Positions 28,796 to 37,743 of a stretch of DNA of 64,000 nt are shown in pieces (within the stretch, counting starts at the first letter, position 1; each line of letters starts with the position of its first letter). Below the pieces are notes generated by a model. That model worked only from the letters and a program-made list of their open reading frames with translations. It was not told where the DNA came from and did not search any database. The stretch is from Henriciella barbarensis (GTDB taxonomy: Bacteria; Pseudomonadota; Alphaproteobacteria; Caulobacterales; Hyphomonadaceae). Both the position numbers and the translations under genes were made by a program. The stretch is taken from assembly GCF_003576345.1 (NCBI RefSeq), contig NZ_QWGB01000003.1, positions 62,001 to 126,000 on the forward strand, read 5' to 3'.

Positions 28796-30163
28796 TTAAT
28801 CGTCTGCGAGACCTAGTTGGTTGATCCGCGACCGAAGCGTGTTCCGGTTCACTCCAAGCAGCGCCGCTGTTCTGAGCTTGTTACCCGAAGTCACTGACAG
28901 GGCGAGCTTTATCAACGGTCGCTCGACCTGCTCCATGATCTTTCGATGAATGTCGCTGTCGTCCGGGTCTGCCTGCAGAAGGTCGGCCATGACGTATTTG
29001 TGCAGCAGTGTCTCGACTTCCTTCTCGAAGTTACCGGAAGACGAAATGTCTTTCAACGCCTCTGACCGGAGCTCCCGTTCGACATCGCGCTGGGAAATGA
29101 CAGGGTCTGGGCTGAGTGCAGCAAGGCGCATGATGAGATTCTCAAGCTCACGTACATTTCCCGGCCAGTCATACGCCATGATCAGGTCCATCGCCGCTGG
29201 TTCGACCTGCTTGTTGGGCAAGCCCTTACGCTGTGCACGGATCAAAAAAGCTCTAACGAGTTCCGGAACGTCTTCCTTGCGCTGTCTGAGTGGCGGCATG
29301 AACACGCGAACGACATTTATGCGATAGAACAGGTCTTCCCGGAAGCGGCCCTCTTCCACCAGAGCACTTAACGGTTTGCGCGTCGAAGCAATGATCCGGG
29401 CGCCCCCCGCCTCACGCATAAGCTTCACGAGCTGGGTCTGGGCCTCGGCCGGAAGGTCGCCAATTTCATCAAGATAAAGCGTCGCGCCGGGATCGAAAGC
29501 AATGCCAGGATTATCCGGCGCCCCGAACAGGTCTTCGCTGATGCGGTCGGTCGGCATAGCCGCGAGGTCCAAAGCCCTGAACGGCCCTTTCTTGTCGCTC
29601 TGAAGCTCATGAATGGCCTGAGCGGCCAGCTCCTTACCGGTTCCCGACTCGCCCTCGATGAGCACCGTAAGGTCGGTGTTCATCACTCGCGAGATGATCC
29701 GGTAGACATCCTGCATCGGTTCAGAACGTCCGATAAGCGGAAGGCTCTGCTCGCCGTTTGTTTTCAATGCCTCAGTCGCGGCCGCATCCTTGCGGAGCGG
29801 TGCTTTCAGGGCGCGGCCCACAAGACCCGTCAGCTGGTCGATATCAAACGGCTTCGGAAGATAATCGTATACGCCGTGACGCGCAGCCGAAGCGGCCGTG
29901 AGAATGGTGTTCTGACCGCTCATCACGATCACGGGGAGGTCTGGGCGCGCCAGTCGTATGGATGGCAGAACTTCGAATATGGCGGTATCGCCGAGATAGA
30001 CATCCGTGACGACCACGTCGCCTTCACCATTGCGCACCCAGCGCTCCAGCGCGTCCACGGAACTTGTGGCGCGCACCTGGTAGCCGGCGCTCACGAGCGT
30101 CTGATTGACGACGAGCCTGATACTCGCATCATCTTCAGCGAGCAGGACGGTTTTCTGTGTCAT
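28796..30163 (-). CDS. ntrC: Nitrogen regulator NtrC lacking the GAFTGA motif
   Basis: 455-residue response regulator: receiver (D54), AAA+ ATPase (Walker A GESGTGKE 171-178; LYLDEIGDLP 229-238; GRFREDLFYRINV) and Fis-type HTH (NKLRTAALLGVNRNTLRSRI). After DLFG (211-214) only about a dozen residues precede the Walker B region, and the GAFTGA loop that contacts sigma-54 is missing. Everything else is intact, so this looks like a functional sigma-54-independent NtrC, as known for Rhodobacter capsulatus and Caulobacter. The ATG overlaps the ntrB stop by four bases. Confidence 0.95.
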   Translation of the reverse strand: MTQKTVLLAEDDASIRLVVNQTLVSAGYQVRATSSVDALERWVRNGEGDVVVTDVYLGDTAIFEVLPSIRLARPDLPVIVMSGQNTILTAASAARHGVYDYLPKPFDIDQLTGLVGRALKAPLRKDAAATEALKTNGEQSLPLIGRSEPMQDVYRIISRVMNTDLTVLIEGESGTGKELAAQAIHELQSDKKGPFRALDLAAMPTDRISEDLFGAPDNPGIAFDPGATLYLDEIGDLPAEAQTQLVKLMREAGGARIIASTRKPLSALVEEGRFREDLFYRINVVRVFMPPLRQRKEDVPELVRAFLIRAQRKGLPNKQVEPAAMDLIMAYDWPGNVRELENLIMRLAALSPDPVISQRDVERELRSEALKDISSSGNFEKEVETLLHKYVMADLLQADPDDSDIHRKIMEQVERPLIKLALSVTSGNKLRTAALLGVNRNTLRSRINQLGLADD

Positions 30164-31212
30164 TGGACGGTATCCCGTTTCATTGGCAGGAAGACCGAGA
30201 ACTTGGTCTGCCCGGGTTTGCTCTCGACTTTTATGCGACCTTCGTGAGCGGCGACCACCTCGGATACGACGCTCAGGCCAAGACCTCGTCCGCCCGCCTT
30301 GGTGGAACTGAACATGTCAAACATCTGGTCACGCGTTTCAGAGCTGATGCCCTTGCCATTGTCTTCAATAGTGATGCGAATTGCGCGCTGAAGGCGTCTA
30401 GCATTGCGTTTGCTGGAGAAGGCGAAGCCTGTCTCAAACGCTGTCTGAAGAGTTACCTGCCCCTGGCCTGCCGTTTCGCTTGCCGCTTCAGCTGCATTGC
30501 GCACAATGTTCTGGAAGGCTTCGTGCAGGTGATCCTCGTCGCCAAGTATCTCTGGTAGCGATGGATCATAGGCACGCTTCAGCATGATCTTTCCACCATG
30601 CGCGGCCTCTTCTGCGATCAGGATCTTGTCCAGCAATTGGTGGATATTGAAGCGGTCCCGCCGCGGCGCGGAGAAAAGCTCAAACGCGGAAAGCCGACTG
30701 ACCAGGCGCTCTATCCGGCTTGCCTCACTCTTGATGATCTCAAGCAGCGGAACTTCGTCATCCTTGGCATTGCGCAGCAGGAGTTGGGCAGCCCCCGAAA
30801 TGCCTGCGAGCGGGTTTTTGACTTCGTGCCCCAAGATACGCCCGAACCCTGAAATCCCCACGGCGCTGTCAGACGGATCGCGCACCAGGGCTTCGGCAAT
30901 GGCGAGAATGATCGTGTCTTCTGGCCCGGGTCTGAGACGGATATCGTATAGCTTACTCCGAACGGCCGATGGGCCGGCGATCGTCAGGCCGTGTGAAGAG
31001 ATATCGCCCTCTTCGCTCGTCACCCTGTCGAGCAATTCAAACAAAGGCGAGTCATGATACACGAACTCACTGAGATTGTGTCCCTGCAAGCTTGCTAGCG
31101 AGTGGCCAAGGATGATCTGTGCTTCGGTGTTCGCCGATATGATGTTCCGGCGGTTGTCGATCTGAAGAATAGCGACGGGAATAAGATCCGAGAGGTTGGT
31201 CTTCTCGTTCAT
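30160..31212 (-). CDS. ntrB: Nitrogen regulation sensor kinase NtrB
   Basis: 350-residue cytoplasmic histidine kinase with an N-terminal PAS domain, HisKA (histidine in LGHEVKNPLAGISGAAQLLL) and HATPase (N-box QNIVRNAAEA, IEDNGKGI, GRGLGLSVV). It phosphorylates NtrC and is normally controlled by PII. No membrane helices. The ATG overlaps the dusB stop by four bases and the ntrC start overlaps its own stop, so dusB-ntrB-ntrC form a tightly coupled operon, the classical nifR3-ntrB-ntrC order. Confidence 0.95.
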   Translation of the reverse strand: MNEKTNLSDLIPVAILQIDNRRNIISANTEAQIILGHSLASLQGHNLSEFVYHDSPLFELLDRVTSEEGDISSHGLTIAGPSAVRSKLYDIRLRPGPEDTIILAIAEALVRDPSDSAVGISGFGRILGHEVKNPLAGISGAAQLLLRNAKDDEVPLLEIIKSEASRIERLVSRLSAFELFSAPRRDRFNIHQLLDKILIAEEAAHGGKIMLKRAYDPSLPEILGDEDHLHEAFQNIVRNAAEAASETAGQGQVTLQTAFETGFAFSSKRNARRLQRAIRITIEDNGKGISSETRDQMFDMFSSTKAGGRGLGLSVVSEVVAAHEGRIKVESKPGQTKFSVFLPMKRDTVQ

Positions 31213-32207
31213 GCTGCGACCTGCGCACTGTCTGCAAAGAGCTCGTTGAGGAACGCGTAGAGCGGCATGGGTTCGTCAAAGCCGCACGCGCGCGCACGCA
31301 ACTCCCGCCGCACATCGAGGCTCCAGTTGCCATTCAGGTGGTCCACTGCCGCCGAGATATGCTTGCGCACAATGCGTAGACCAAGCGTTTTGCCGTAAAG
31401 GGCCATGCTGTCTTCGATCTGCTCGACCAGACTATCAAGCTTTTCCGCTTCATTCGGCTCTTGCCAGTCATCTCTCTCTGCCAAGTGAGCAGAGACTTGT
31501 CCAAGAAGCCAAGGACGCCCCATCGCTGCGCGTCCGATCATCACACCATGAGCACCTGATTGTTCTAGTGCGGCATCGGCCGTCTCACAGTCGTCGATGT
31601 CGCCATTGACGATTACCGGAAGATCGATGGCGTCGACCGTATCATGCACACGCCTCCAATTAGCCGTGCCCTTGTAGAACTGACAGCGCGTTCTCCCGTG
31701 AACCGCAACCATGCATAGTCCGGCCGCTTGCGCGTACTGTCCCAGCTCGGGCGCATTGAGCATCTCATCATCCCAGCCAAGACGCATCTTCAGGGAGACA
31801 GGCAGGCCGTGTGCCCCTTCCAGGGCGGCATCGATAATGGCCTTTGCAAGGTCCGGCTCTTTCATGAGCGCAGACCCCGACTGACCGCCGGTAACCTGCC
31901 TCGAGGGACAGCCCATATTGATGTCGATCTGATCGACACCGGACTCTGCGAGTAACTCTGCGCCGCGCCGCATATCATCGGGACGGCGGGCGGCCAGTTG
32001 TACGATCCAGCGCCCCCGGCCCTCATGCCTGCATGTGCGCCGCACAACATCTGGGCGCGCGACTGCCAGCGTCTCGCCTGCAACCATCTCTGAAACTACG
32101 GCCTCCGCACCGAAGCGTACGGCCTGTCTGCGAAAAGCTGCATCAGTCGACCCTGACATAGGGGCCAACCAGACGCGCTCTGCCAAAGATTGGGGCATCT
32201 CTTCCAT
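31209..32207 (-). CDS. dusB: tRNA-dihydrouridine synthase (DusB/NifR3)
   Basis: 332-residue flavoenzyme that reduces uridine to dihydrouridine in the tRNA D-loop, using NADPH and FMN. The opening LAPMSGSTDAAFR, the catalytic cysteine in INMGCPSRQV, and VHGRTRCQFYKG with GDIDD are family marks. Start ATG 32207 (next ATG 32198) suits the family N-terminus; an upstream in-frame ATG at 32252 has no ribosome site. First gene of the ntrBC operon, divergent from ispDF. Confidence 0.93.
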   Translation of the reverse strand: MEEMPQSLAERVWLAPMSGSTDAAFRRQAVRFGAEAVVSEMVAGETLAVARPDVVRRTCRHEGRGRWIVQLAARRPDDMRRGAELLAESGVDQIDINMGCPSRQVTGGQSGSALMKEPDLAKAIIDAALEGAHGLPVSLKMRLGWDDEMLNAPELGQYAQAAGLCMVAVHGRTRCQFYKGTANWRRVHDTVDAIDLPVIVNGDIDDCETADAALEQSGAHGVMIGRAAMGRPWLLGQVSAHLAERDDWQEPNEAEKLDSLVEQIEDSMALYGKTLGLRIVRKHISAAVDHLNGNWSLDVRRELRARACGFDEPMPLYAFLNELFADSAQVAA

Positions 32208-32296
32208 AGAATTAGTTTGAACACTTTTTTGCTCTGCACAATAGTTGCGCATTAGTGCCGCTGACGCTGCAATAAATCATGTGGCCAATCTGCATC

Positions 32297-32316
32297 AGCA
32301 GGAGTAAGTCCCTGCT
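32297..32316 (+). promoter_or_regulatory. Hairpin covering the ribosome site of ispDF
   Basis: AGCAGG (32297-32302) pairs with CCTGCT (32311-32316) around an eight-base loop, ending three bases before the ispDF ATG. The only Shine-Dalgarno-like sequence, AGGAG, lies in the 5' arm and loop, about 14 bases from the ATG. The hairpin could hide it or could bring it closer to the start. Confidence 0.4.
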
Positions 32317-32319
32317 CTT

Positions 32320-33465
32320 ATGAGAATTCATGCGATCATCGTTGCCGCCGGTTCGGGGAGCCGGACTGGTCGAAAACTGCCCAAGCAATTTGAGAGCCTT
32401 GCTGGCAAGCCCGTCTATCGCTGGTCGCTGGATACATTCCTTGCTGATGAGCGGATTGATACGGTCTGCCTCGTTCTGCCAGCCGGTCACCTGAATGAAA
32501 TTCGGGCCGAAACACCGGGGGGTCACCGCCTTTCACTGGTTGCTGGCGGCGGGGAGAGGTCGGAGTCTGTACGGAGTGCCGTGCAGGCGCTGACTCCAGC
32601 CGATGACGACATCCTTCTTGTTCATGACGCTGCGCGCCCCGGGCTCGAAACCGATACGATCACTGCGCTGCTAAAAGCTATGGAAATACATAGTGCGGCG
32701 GCCCCTGCCCTACCCATGATCGATGCGTTGAAGCGTCGATCTGGCAGCACGCTCGAGACTGTGAATCGATCAGATCTTTACCGGGTTCAGACGCCACAGG
32801 CCTTCAGGGCGGGCGTGCTCGCTTCAGCGCTGTCGCACAATGGCAGGAATTTCGTTGATGACCTCGAAGCGGTAGAAGCACAGGGTGCATCTGCTGCCCT
32901 GATTGAAGGAAGCGAACGACTAAGCAAAATTACGTTTGCGAGCGACTTCGACAAGATGGGAGAAATGATGGACCGCCAGAAGACAGAATTCAGGTTCGGC
33001 ACCGGCTTTGACGTTCACGCGTTTGAGCCCGGCCCCGGTGTCATGCTCTGCGGCACGTTTATCGAGCACGACGCGCGCCTGAAAGGCCATTCCGATGCCG
33101 ACGCCGGCTGGCACGCTCTGACAGATGCCATTCTGGGCGCTGTCGCGCTCGGCGATATCGGCGATCACTTTCCGCCGACTGATCATCGATGGAAAGATGC
33201 CGATTCCGGCGTGTTTCTTCGCCATGCCATCGAGCTCGCTCGCGAAAAGGGCTGGGAAGTCTCCCATTGCGATGTCACGCTCATCTGTGAATCACCGAAG
33301 ATAAAACCGCACCGCGCAGAGATGAGGCGGCGGACCGCGGAAGTTGTTGGGCTTGCGCTCAATGCCGTGAGCATCAAGGCAACCACGACTGAAGGTCTCG
33401 GCTTCACGGGGCGCCGGGAGGGCATTGCCGCGCAGGCTGCCGCGACGCTTCGCAAGATCTGTTAG
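32320..33465 (+). CDS. ispDF: Bifunctional IspD-IspF isoprenoid enzyme
   Basis: 381-residue fusion of two non-consecutive MEP-pathway enzymes. Residues 1-215 are IspD (CTP:MEP cytidylyltransferase; AAGSGSRTGRKLPKQF, HDAARP). Residues about 225-381 are IspF (MEcPP synthase; GFDVHAF, GHSDADAGWHALTDAILGA cut after the metal site, TTTEGLGFTGR). The fusion is widespread in Alphaproteobacteria. Start ATG 32320. pncC follows nine bases later, so the two are co-transcribed. Confidence 0.96.
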   Translation: MRIHAIIVAAGSGSRTGRKLPKQFESLAGKPVYRWSLDTFLADERIDTVCLVLPAGHLNEIRAETPGGHRLSLVAGGGERSESVRSAVQALTPADDDILLVHDAARPGLETDTITALLKAMEIHSAAAPALPMIDALKRRSGSTLETVNRSDLYRVQTPQAFRAGVLASALSHNGRNFVDDLEAVEAQGASAALIEGSERLSKITFASDFDKMGEMMDRQKTEFRFGTGFDVHAFEPGPGVMLCGTFIEHDARLKGHSDADAGWHALTDAILGAVALGDIGDHFPPTDHRWKDADSGVFLRHAIELAREKGWEVSHCDVTLICESPKIKPHRAEMRRRTAEVVGLALNAVSIKATTTEGLGFTGRREGIAAQAAATLRKIC

Positions 33466-33474
33466 GAGAATCCA

Positions 33475-33966
33475 ATGTTTCCAGACCGCCTCCGCAACCT
33501 TTGCCTCCTGACAATGGACGAAGCGCGAGAGCGCCGCGTAAAGATCGCTTCCGCTGAGTCGTGTACAGGTGGCCTCATCGCGGCGTTGTTCACAGAGTTT
33601 TCAGGCTCCTCGGACGTGTTCGAGCGGGGCTTCGTCACCTATTCCAACCGGTCCAAGGAAGAAGTGCTCAACGTGCCGGGCGATCTGATCGCCGATTATG
33701 GCGCAGTCTCGGAAGCAGTTGCCCGACTAATGGCAGAAGGTGCGCTGGAAGCCAGCCGCGCGAACCTGGCAATTGCCGTAACAGGCGTAGCCGGCCCCGG
33801 TGGCGGCACGCCTATGAAGCCAGTTGGCACGGTTCACATTGCCTGCGCACGCGAGAACAAGGCCGTACTTCACGAAGCCTGCTATTTCGGAGACATCGGT
33901 CGCCATGAAGTCCGTATGGCGACGATTGAAGCCGCGCTTAACATGATACGCCAGCAAATTCCCTGA
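33475..33966 (+). CDS. pncC: Nicotinamide-nucleotide amidase (CinA C-terminal family)
   Basis: 163-residue CinA C-terminal-type protein. The signature SAESCTGGLIAALFT (26-40) and GVAGPGGGTPMKPVGTV (104-120) match PncC, which deamidates NMN to nicotinate mononucleotide in the pyridine nucleotide cycle. The N-terminal CinA domain is absent, as expected for the stand-alone form. Start ATG 33475 has AGGAGA ideally spaced. Its stop is four bases from that of convergent ratA. Confidence 0.92.
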   Translation: MFPDRLRNLCLLTMDEARERRVKIASAESCTGGLIAALFTEFSGSSDVFERGFVTYSNRSKEEVLNVPGDLIADYGAVSEAVARLMAEGALEASRANLAIAVTGVAGPGGGTPMKPVGTVHIACARENKAVLHEACYFGDIGRHEVRMATIEAALNMIRQQIP

Positions 33967-33970
33967 GCGC

Positions 33971-34429
33971 CTATGTGCGTCTTGCGCCATACCTGCGGTC
34001 AGCCTCGTCAATGAATGACGTCATGATCTTATTCACCGCAAGAGAGGTATTTGCCTTGGCGAGGAGCGCGAGAATCGGATTGCGAAACTCATAATCAATA
34101 AAAAAGTCGACCACCGTCCCAAGCTCGCCGTCAGGTGACATCTTCCATCTGTTCTGAAGCTTCTTAAATGGGCCACGTGCTAGCGAAACCTCAACGGTCC
34201 TGTTGGCGTCGTTAGCTGCCACATCAGTCGCGAAACGTTCGGAAAACCCCTTGAAGCCGACATCGACTTCACCGCGATATTTGCGAACGCCGTCCTCTTC
34301 GCGTTGCCCGCTTACGTTCATTGTCCGAATCCACTTGATGAATTCGGGATAGCGCTGGATGTCAGCGACCAGATCGTACACCTCGTCGGCGCGATGTTCG
34401 ATCACCAGCTGTTTTGAGAGGCGCGGCAA
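33971..34429 (-). CDS. ratA: RatA/Coq10-like START-domain protein
   Basis: 152-residue polyketide cyclase/START-like protein of the RatA/COQ10 family. The opening VIEHRADEVYDLVADIQRYP and the FKGFSERF and DFFIDYEF strands are typical. In mitochondria Coq10 binds ubiquinone and supports respiration; the E. coli homologue was described as a ribosome-associated toxin. No antitoxin gene is adjacent, and the constant pairing with lipA in Alphaproteobacteria favours a quinone/respiratory role. Start is TTG 34429 with AGGAG six bases upstream, nine bases after the lipA stop. Confidence 0.88.
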   Translation of the reverse strand: MPRLSKQLVIEHRADEVYDLVADIQRYPEFIKWIRTMNVSGQREEDGVRKYRGEVDVGFKGFSERFATDVAANDANRTVEVSLARGPFKKLQNRWKMSPDGELGTVVDFFIDYEFRNPILALLAKANTSLAVNKIMTSFIDEADRRYGARRT

Positions 34430-34438
34430 AGGCTGCTC

Positions 34439-35386
34439 CTACTGATTGGCGGCCTGTCTCGCCGCTTTCATCTTCGCGAAGTCCTCATCGGCGTGATAGC
34501 TCGACCGGGTCAGTGGAGATGCGGAAACCATGAGGAAGCCCTTGGAGCGGGCAATTTCCTCGTAAGAGCTAAATTCATCTGGGTGAACAAAGCGATCAAC
34601 GGCGGCATGCTTGCGTGTCGGCTGCAGGTATTGACCAATAGTCAGGAAATCGATGCCGGCGGAACGCATATCGTCCATCACCTGCATGACTTCTTCCTTG
34701 GTCTCACCGAGCCCAACCATCAGACCAGACTTCGTGAACTGGTTCGGATCGCGCATCTTCACACGTTCAAGCAGACGCAGCGAATGATAGTAGCGCGCGC
34801 CCGGCCGGATTGAAAAATAAAGGCGGGGAACTGTTTCGAGATTGTGGTTGAAGACGTCGGCTTGCGCATCAATGACCGCGTTTTCCCAGCCATCCTTGCG
34901 AAGAAAGTCGGGTGTCAGGATCTCGATCGTCGTGCCAGGTGAAGCTTCACGGATGGCGCTGATTACGTTCACAAAATGCAGCGCACCGCCATCTTCAAGG
35001 TCATCGCGGTCGACCGACGTAATAACGACGTGCTGAAGCCCCATTTCCTGGACCGCTTCAGCAACGCGGCGCGGCTCATCCTCGTCAACCGGTGATGGCT
35101 TTCCAGTCGATACGTTGCAGAATGAACAGGCGCGGGTACAGACTTCACCCAGAATCATCATTGTTGCGTGCTTTTTGTCCCAGCACTCACCAATGTTCGG
35201 GCATCCAGCTTCCTGGCACACCGTCACGAGACCTTTGGATTTCACGATCTCCTGCGTATCGCGGAAGCCTTGGCTCGTCGGCGCCTTCACACGTATCCAG
35301 TCGGGCTTGCGCAGCACAGGCGTATCCGGCCTGTTGCGCTTCTCCGGATGCCGGAATTTCTGCTTGCTCTCGATCAGTGTAACCAT
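34439..35386 (-). CDS. lipA: Lipoyl synthase
   Basis: 315-residue radical-SAM enzyme that inserts two sulfurs into protein-bound octanoyl groups to make lipoate. The auxiliary cluster cysteines are C57, C62, C68 and the radical-SAM cysteines are C83, C87, C90 (CTRACSFC). The [10 protein letters not shown] ending carries the conserved serine ligand. Start ATG 35386 (M-V-T-L-I-E) gives normal length; the extra 38 in-frame codons upstream run through the promoter region. It serves the E2 and E1 beta lipoyl domains coded at 44.8-47.9 kb and needs Suf-made clusters. Confidence 0.95.
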   Translation of the reverse strand: MVTLIESKQKFRHPEKRNRPDTPVLRKPDWIRVKAPTSQGFRDTQEIVKSKGLVTVCQEAGCPNIGECWDKKHATMMILGEVCTRACSFCNVSTGKPSPVDEDEPRRVAEAVQEMGLQHVVITSVDRDDLEDGGALHFVNVISAIREASPGTTIEILTPDFLRKDGWENAVIDAQADVFNHNLETVPRLYFSIRPGARYYHSLRLLERVKMRDPNQFTKSGLMVGLGETKEEVMQVMDDMRSAGIDFLTIGQYLQPTRKHAAVDRFVHPDEFSSYEEIARSKGFLMVSASPLTRSSYHADEDFAKMKAARQAANQ

Positions 35387-35482
35387 GCGGCATAGATGGA
35401 CCGATGAGCCCCCGTCATCAAGCTGCAATATCGCAAGGCCGCAATGACCTACTGCCCTGAGCGAGTTGCCTTTATCACTCTC

Positions 35483-35499
35483 TGTGACATTTTGTGACA
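35483..35499. promoter_or_regulatory. Direct repeat TGTGACA upstream of the acyl ligase
   Basis: TGTGACA occurs at 35483-35489 and again at 35493-35499, exactly ten bases (one helical turn) apart, about 20-35 bases before the acyl ligase ATG in the lipA/ligase divergent region. Same-face repeats of this kind often bind a regulator. Which regulator is not known, and chance cannot be excluded. Confidence 0.35.
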
Positions 35500-35517
35500 C
35501 TGAGTTTAGAAATCACA

Positions 35518-37104
35518 ATGCCGAAGCTTGCTATGACATCAGTTCCAGAACCGATCCAATTCAACCTGAAGCGAACGCGGACCGACATCTTCTCTGCCTT
35601 TATGCGGGCCCGGAAAGAGTTTGGCGGCTCAACCGTGGCCATTGTCGATGGCGATGAGCGGGAACTGACCTACACAGAGATTGCCCGGGCCGCCTTCGCA
35701 CTTGGTTCGGCGATTCGCGGCAAGACGGCTAAAAACGAAGTACTCGGCATCATGCTGCCGACCGGCGCAGGTGCCGTGATCGCGTTCCTTGCTGTTCTTG
35801 CTGCCGGTCGTATTCCGGCGATGCTGAACTTCACGGCGGGCTCGGCAAACATCCGCTCCGCCATGCGCGCGGCGGAGGTGTCGAAGATCATCACGGCCAA
35901 CAAGTTCATCGAACTTGGTAGCCTCGAGCCGCTTGTCGAAAGTCTGAGCGAAGACGCAGAGTTCATTTACCTTGAAGACGTGCGCGAGAACCTGTCTCTC
36001 ACCGACAAGGCAAGGGGTGCCATTGGTCCCCTGTTTCCATCGCTCGTCTACCAAGGGCCAGATCATAAGAAGACCGGCGTCATCCTGTTTACTTCCGGAA
36101 CTGAGGGAGAGCCAAAGGGTGTCGTCCTGAGCCACCAGAACATCGTCGCGAATGTGGAACAGGTGCGCGCCCATATCGGTCTCTCGCCAGAGAAGGATTC
36201 GGTGTTCAATCCGCTGCCGACTTTCCATTGCTTCGGTCTGACAGTCGGTGCGTTGCTGCCACTCATCGCGGGCGTGAAAGCCGTATTTCACCCTACCCCG
36301 CTTCAGCCGCGCGAAATTGCCAAACGTATCCGACAGACCGGTTCAACCATCTTGCTTGCGACCGACACGTTCATTTCCCAATACGCTCGTGCAGGCGAGG
36401 AAGGCGACATGAGCAGCGTCCGTCTCGCTGTATGCGGCGCTGAACGCGTGCGCGATGAAACTCGCCAGCTCGTTCGCCGCAAATTCCAGATCGAGATCCT
36501 CGAGGGTTATGGCGCAACAGAAGCTTCGCCTGTCGTCGCAGCAAACAGCGTTGAAATGAACAAGCCTGGCACTGTTGGCCGCCTTATGGCCGACATGGAA
36601 TATGAACTTTTGCCGGTCGAGGGCATCGAGGATGGCGGCAAGCTACGCATTCGCGGCCCGAACATCATGCAGGGCTATATGCGGGCTGACAAGCCGGGGG
36701 TGCTGGAGCCGCTGGACGAAGGGTGGCACGACACCGGTGACATCGTGGCAATCGACAAGGATCGCTGCATTCGTATCCAGGGCCGCGTAAAACGTTTTGC
36801 AAAGATTGGCGGCGAAATGGTCTCGCTTGCTGTTGTTGAGAACTGTGCCAGCGCTATCTGGCCGGATGACATGCACGCGGCGGGCGCTATTCCTGACCCG
36901 CGCAAGGGCGAACAGGTCGTGCTTCTTACGACATCAGGAGAAGCGAACCGAAGCGAGATACTGGCCTGGTCGCAATCGCACGGCGTTTCGGAACTTTCCG
37001 TCCCCCGAAAGGTCTATCATGTCGATGACATACCGGTGCTTGGGACCGGCAAGATTGACTATGGCGCCGTGAACCAGCTGGTTCGCAAACTCAGCGATGC
37101 CTGA
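35518..37104 (+). CDS. Acyl-CoA/acyl-ACP ligase (AMP-forming), Aas-ligase-like
   Basis: 528-residue ANL-superfamily adenylate-forming enzyme. The AMP motif is LFTSGTEGEPKGVVLSH, the A5 motif is EGYGATEASP, the hinge region is GWHDTGDI, and the C-terminal catalytic lysine is in GTGKIDYG. It resembles the ligase half of Aas (acyl-ACP synthetase/acyltransferase) but has no acyltransferase domain. Activation of a fatty acid is likely; the acceptor (CoA or ACP) is unclear. Start ATG 35518; a GTG at 35494 is possible. It is 87 bp before the three-gene envelope unit, on the same strand. Confidence 0.82.
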   Translation: MPKLAMTSVPEPIQFNLKRTRTDIFSAFMRARKEFGGSTVAIVDGDERELTYTEIARAAFALGSAIRGKTAKNEVLGIMLPTGAGAVIAFLAVLAAGRIPAMLNFTAGSANIRSAMRAAEVSKIITANKFIELGSLEPLVESLSEDAEFIYLEDVRENLSLTDKARGAIGPLFPSLVYQGPDHKKTGVILFTSGTEGEPKGVVLSHQNIVANVEQVRAHIGLSPEKDSVFNPLPTFHCFGLTVGALLPLIAGVKAVFHPTPLQPREIAKRIRQTGSTILLATDTFISQYARAGEEGDMSSVRLAVCGAERVRDETRQLVRRKFQIEILEGYGATEASPVVAANSVEMNKPGTVGRLMADMEYELLPVEGIEDGGKLRIRGPNIMQGYMRADKPGVLEPLDEGWHDTGDIVAIDKDRCIRIQGRVKRFAKIGGEMVSLAVVENCASAIWPDDMHAAGAIPDPRKGEQVVLLTTSGEANRSEILAWSQSHGVSELSVPRKVYHVDDIPVLGTGKIDYGAVNQLVRKLSDA

Positions 37105-37124
37105 GCGTCAAAGTTAGATACGAG

Positions 37125-37139
37125 TTTCGCCACGCGAAA
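37125..37139 (+). terminator. Weak terminator-like hairpin after the acyl ligase
   Basis: TTTCGC pairs with GCGAAA around CAC, 20 bases after the ligase stop. The following sequence (ATCACATTCTTGC) is only partly T-rich, so termination would be weak at best, and read-through into the retropepsin-like gene is plausible. Confidence 0.25.
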
Positions 37140-37191
37140 ATCACATTCTTGCTGTTCAAAGCGCCAGACAAACAAAGGCAGGCAAGAATCC

Positions 37192-37704
37192 ATGTTGCGC
37201 AAACTTCTCATCGCTACTTCCATTATAGCTGGAACGACGTTCAGCGCCGCTGCAGATACCGACAAAAACGTCCTCGGCTGGCTTGAGCACGTGCGGATTG
37301 CTGATCTTGATATTCAGCTTGATGCCAAGCTTGATTCAGGCGCCAAGACCTCGTCCATTCACGCCGTCATCCTCAATGCGCCCTCCCGCAAGGACTGGGA
37401 CGACGAAGACAAGTCGCGCGACATTGTTTTTAAAGTCATCAATGAGGACGACGAAGAGCGCACGATCGAGACAGAGATTGTCCGCTGGGCTGCCATCAAG
37501 ACCAAGCGGGGCGGCCTGATCCATCGGCCGGTTGTCGAGCTTGAGTTCTGTCTCGGTGGCCTTCTCATCGAAGATGAGGTCACGCTCGCCGATAGAGGCA
37601 ACTTCAACTACGAGACGCTGATCGGCCGTAATATGCTTGAAAAAGCAGACATCGTCGTCGACGCAAGTGAAATCTATACGAAGCGGGCACGTTGTTCTAA
37701 GTAG
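37192..37704 (+). CDS. Periplasmic retropepsin-like protein (DUF785/RimB-type 'zinc protease' family)
   Basis: 170-residue protein with a signal peptide (1-21, cleavage near SAA/AD). The motif AKLDSGAKTSSIHA (45-58) carries the aspartic-protease D-S-G-A centred on D48, and LIGRNML near residue 144 is the second conserved element of the family, often misnamed ATP-dependent zinc protease. Related RimB partners the RimK ligase. Because this one is exported, it would act in the periplasm. It is the first of three genes with a membrane transglutaminase-like protein and an ATP-grasp ligase. The substrate is unknown. Confidence 0.85.
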   Translation: MLRKLLIATSIIAGTTFSAAADTDKNVLGWLEHVRIADLDIQLDAKLDSGAKTSSIHAVILNAPSRKDWDDEDKSRDIVFKVINEDDEERTIETEIVRWAAIKTKRGGLIHRPVVELEFCLGGLLIEDEVTLADRGNFNYETLIGRNMLEKADIVVDASEIYTKRARCSK

Positions 37705-37743
37705 TCGGGCCGTTGGGGTTTAAGGGCGACTCGGAGCTGATTT

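Noticed and set aside
28796-30163. ntrC as a pseudogene because the GAFTGA region is missing
   Set aside because: Reading frame, ATPase motifs, receiver and HTH are all intact and the same form is known to work in other Alphaproteobacteria.
33971-34429. Toxin-antitoxin module around ratA
   Set aside because: No ratB-like antitoxin gene is adjacent, the gene is coupled to lipA, and the family is better explained as Coq10-like.
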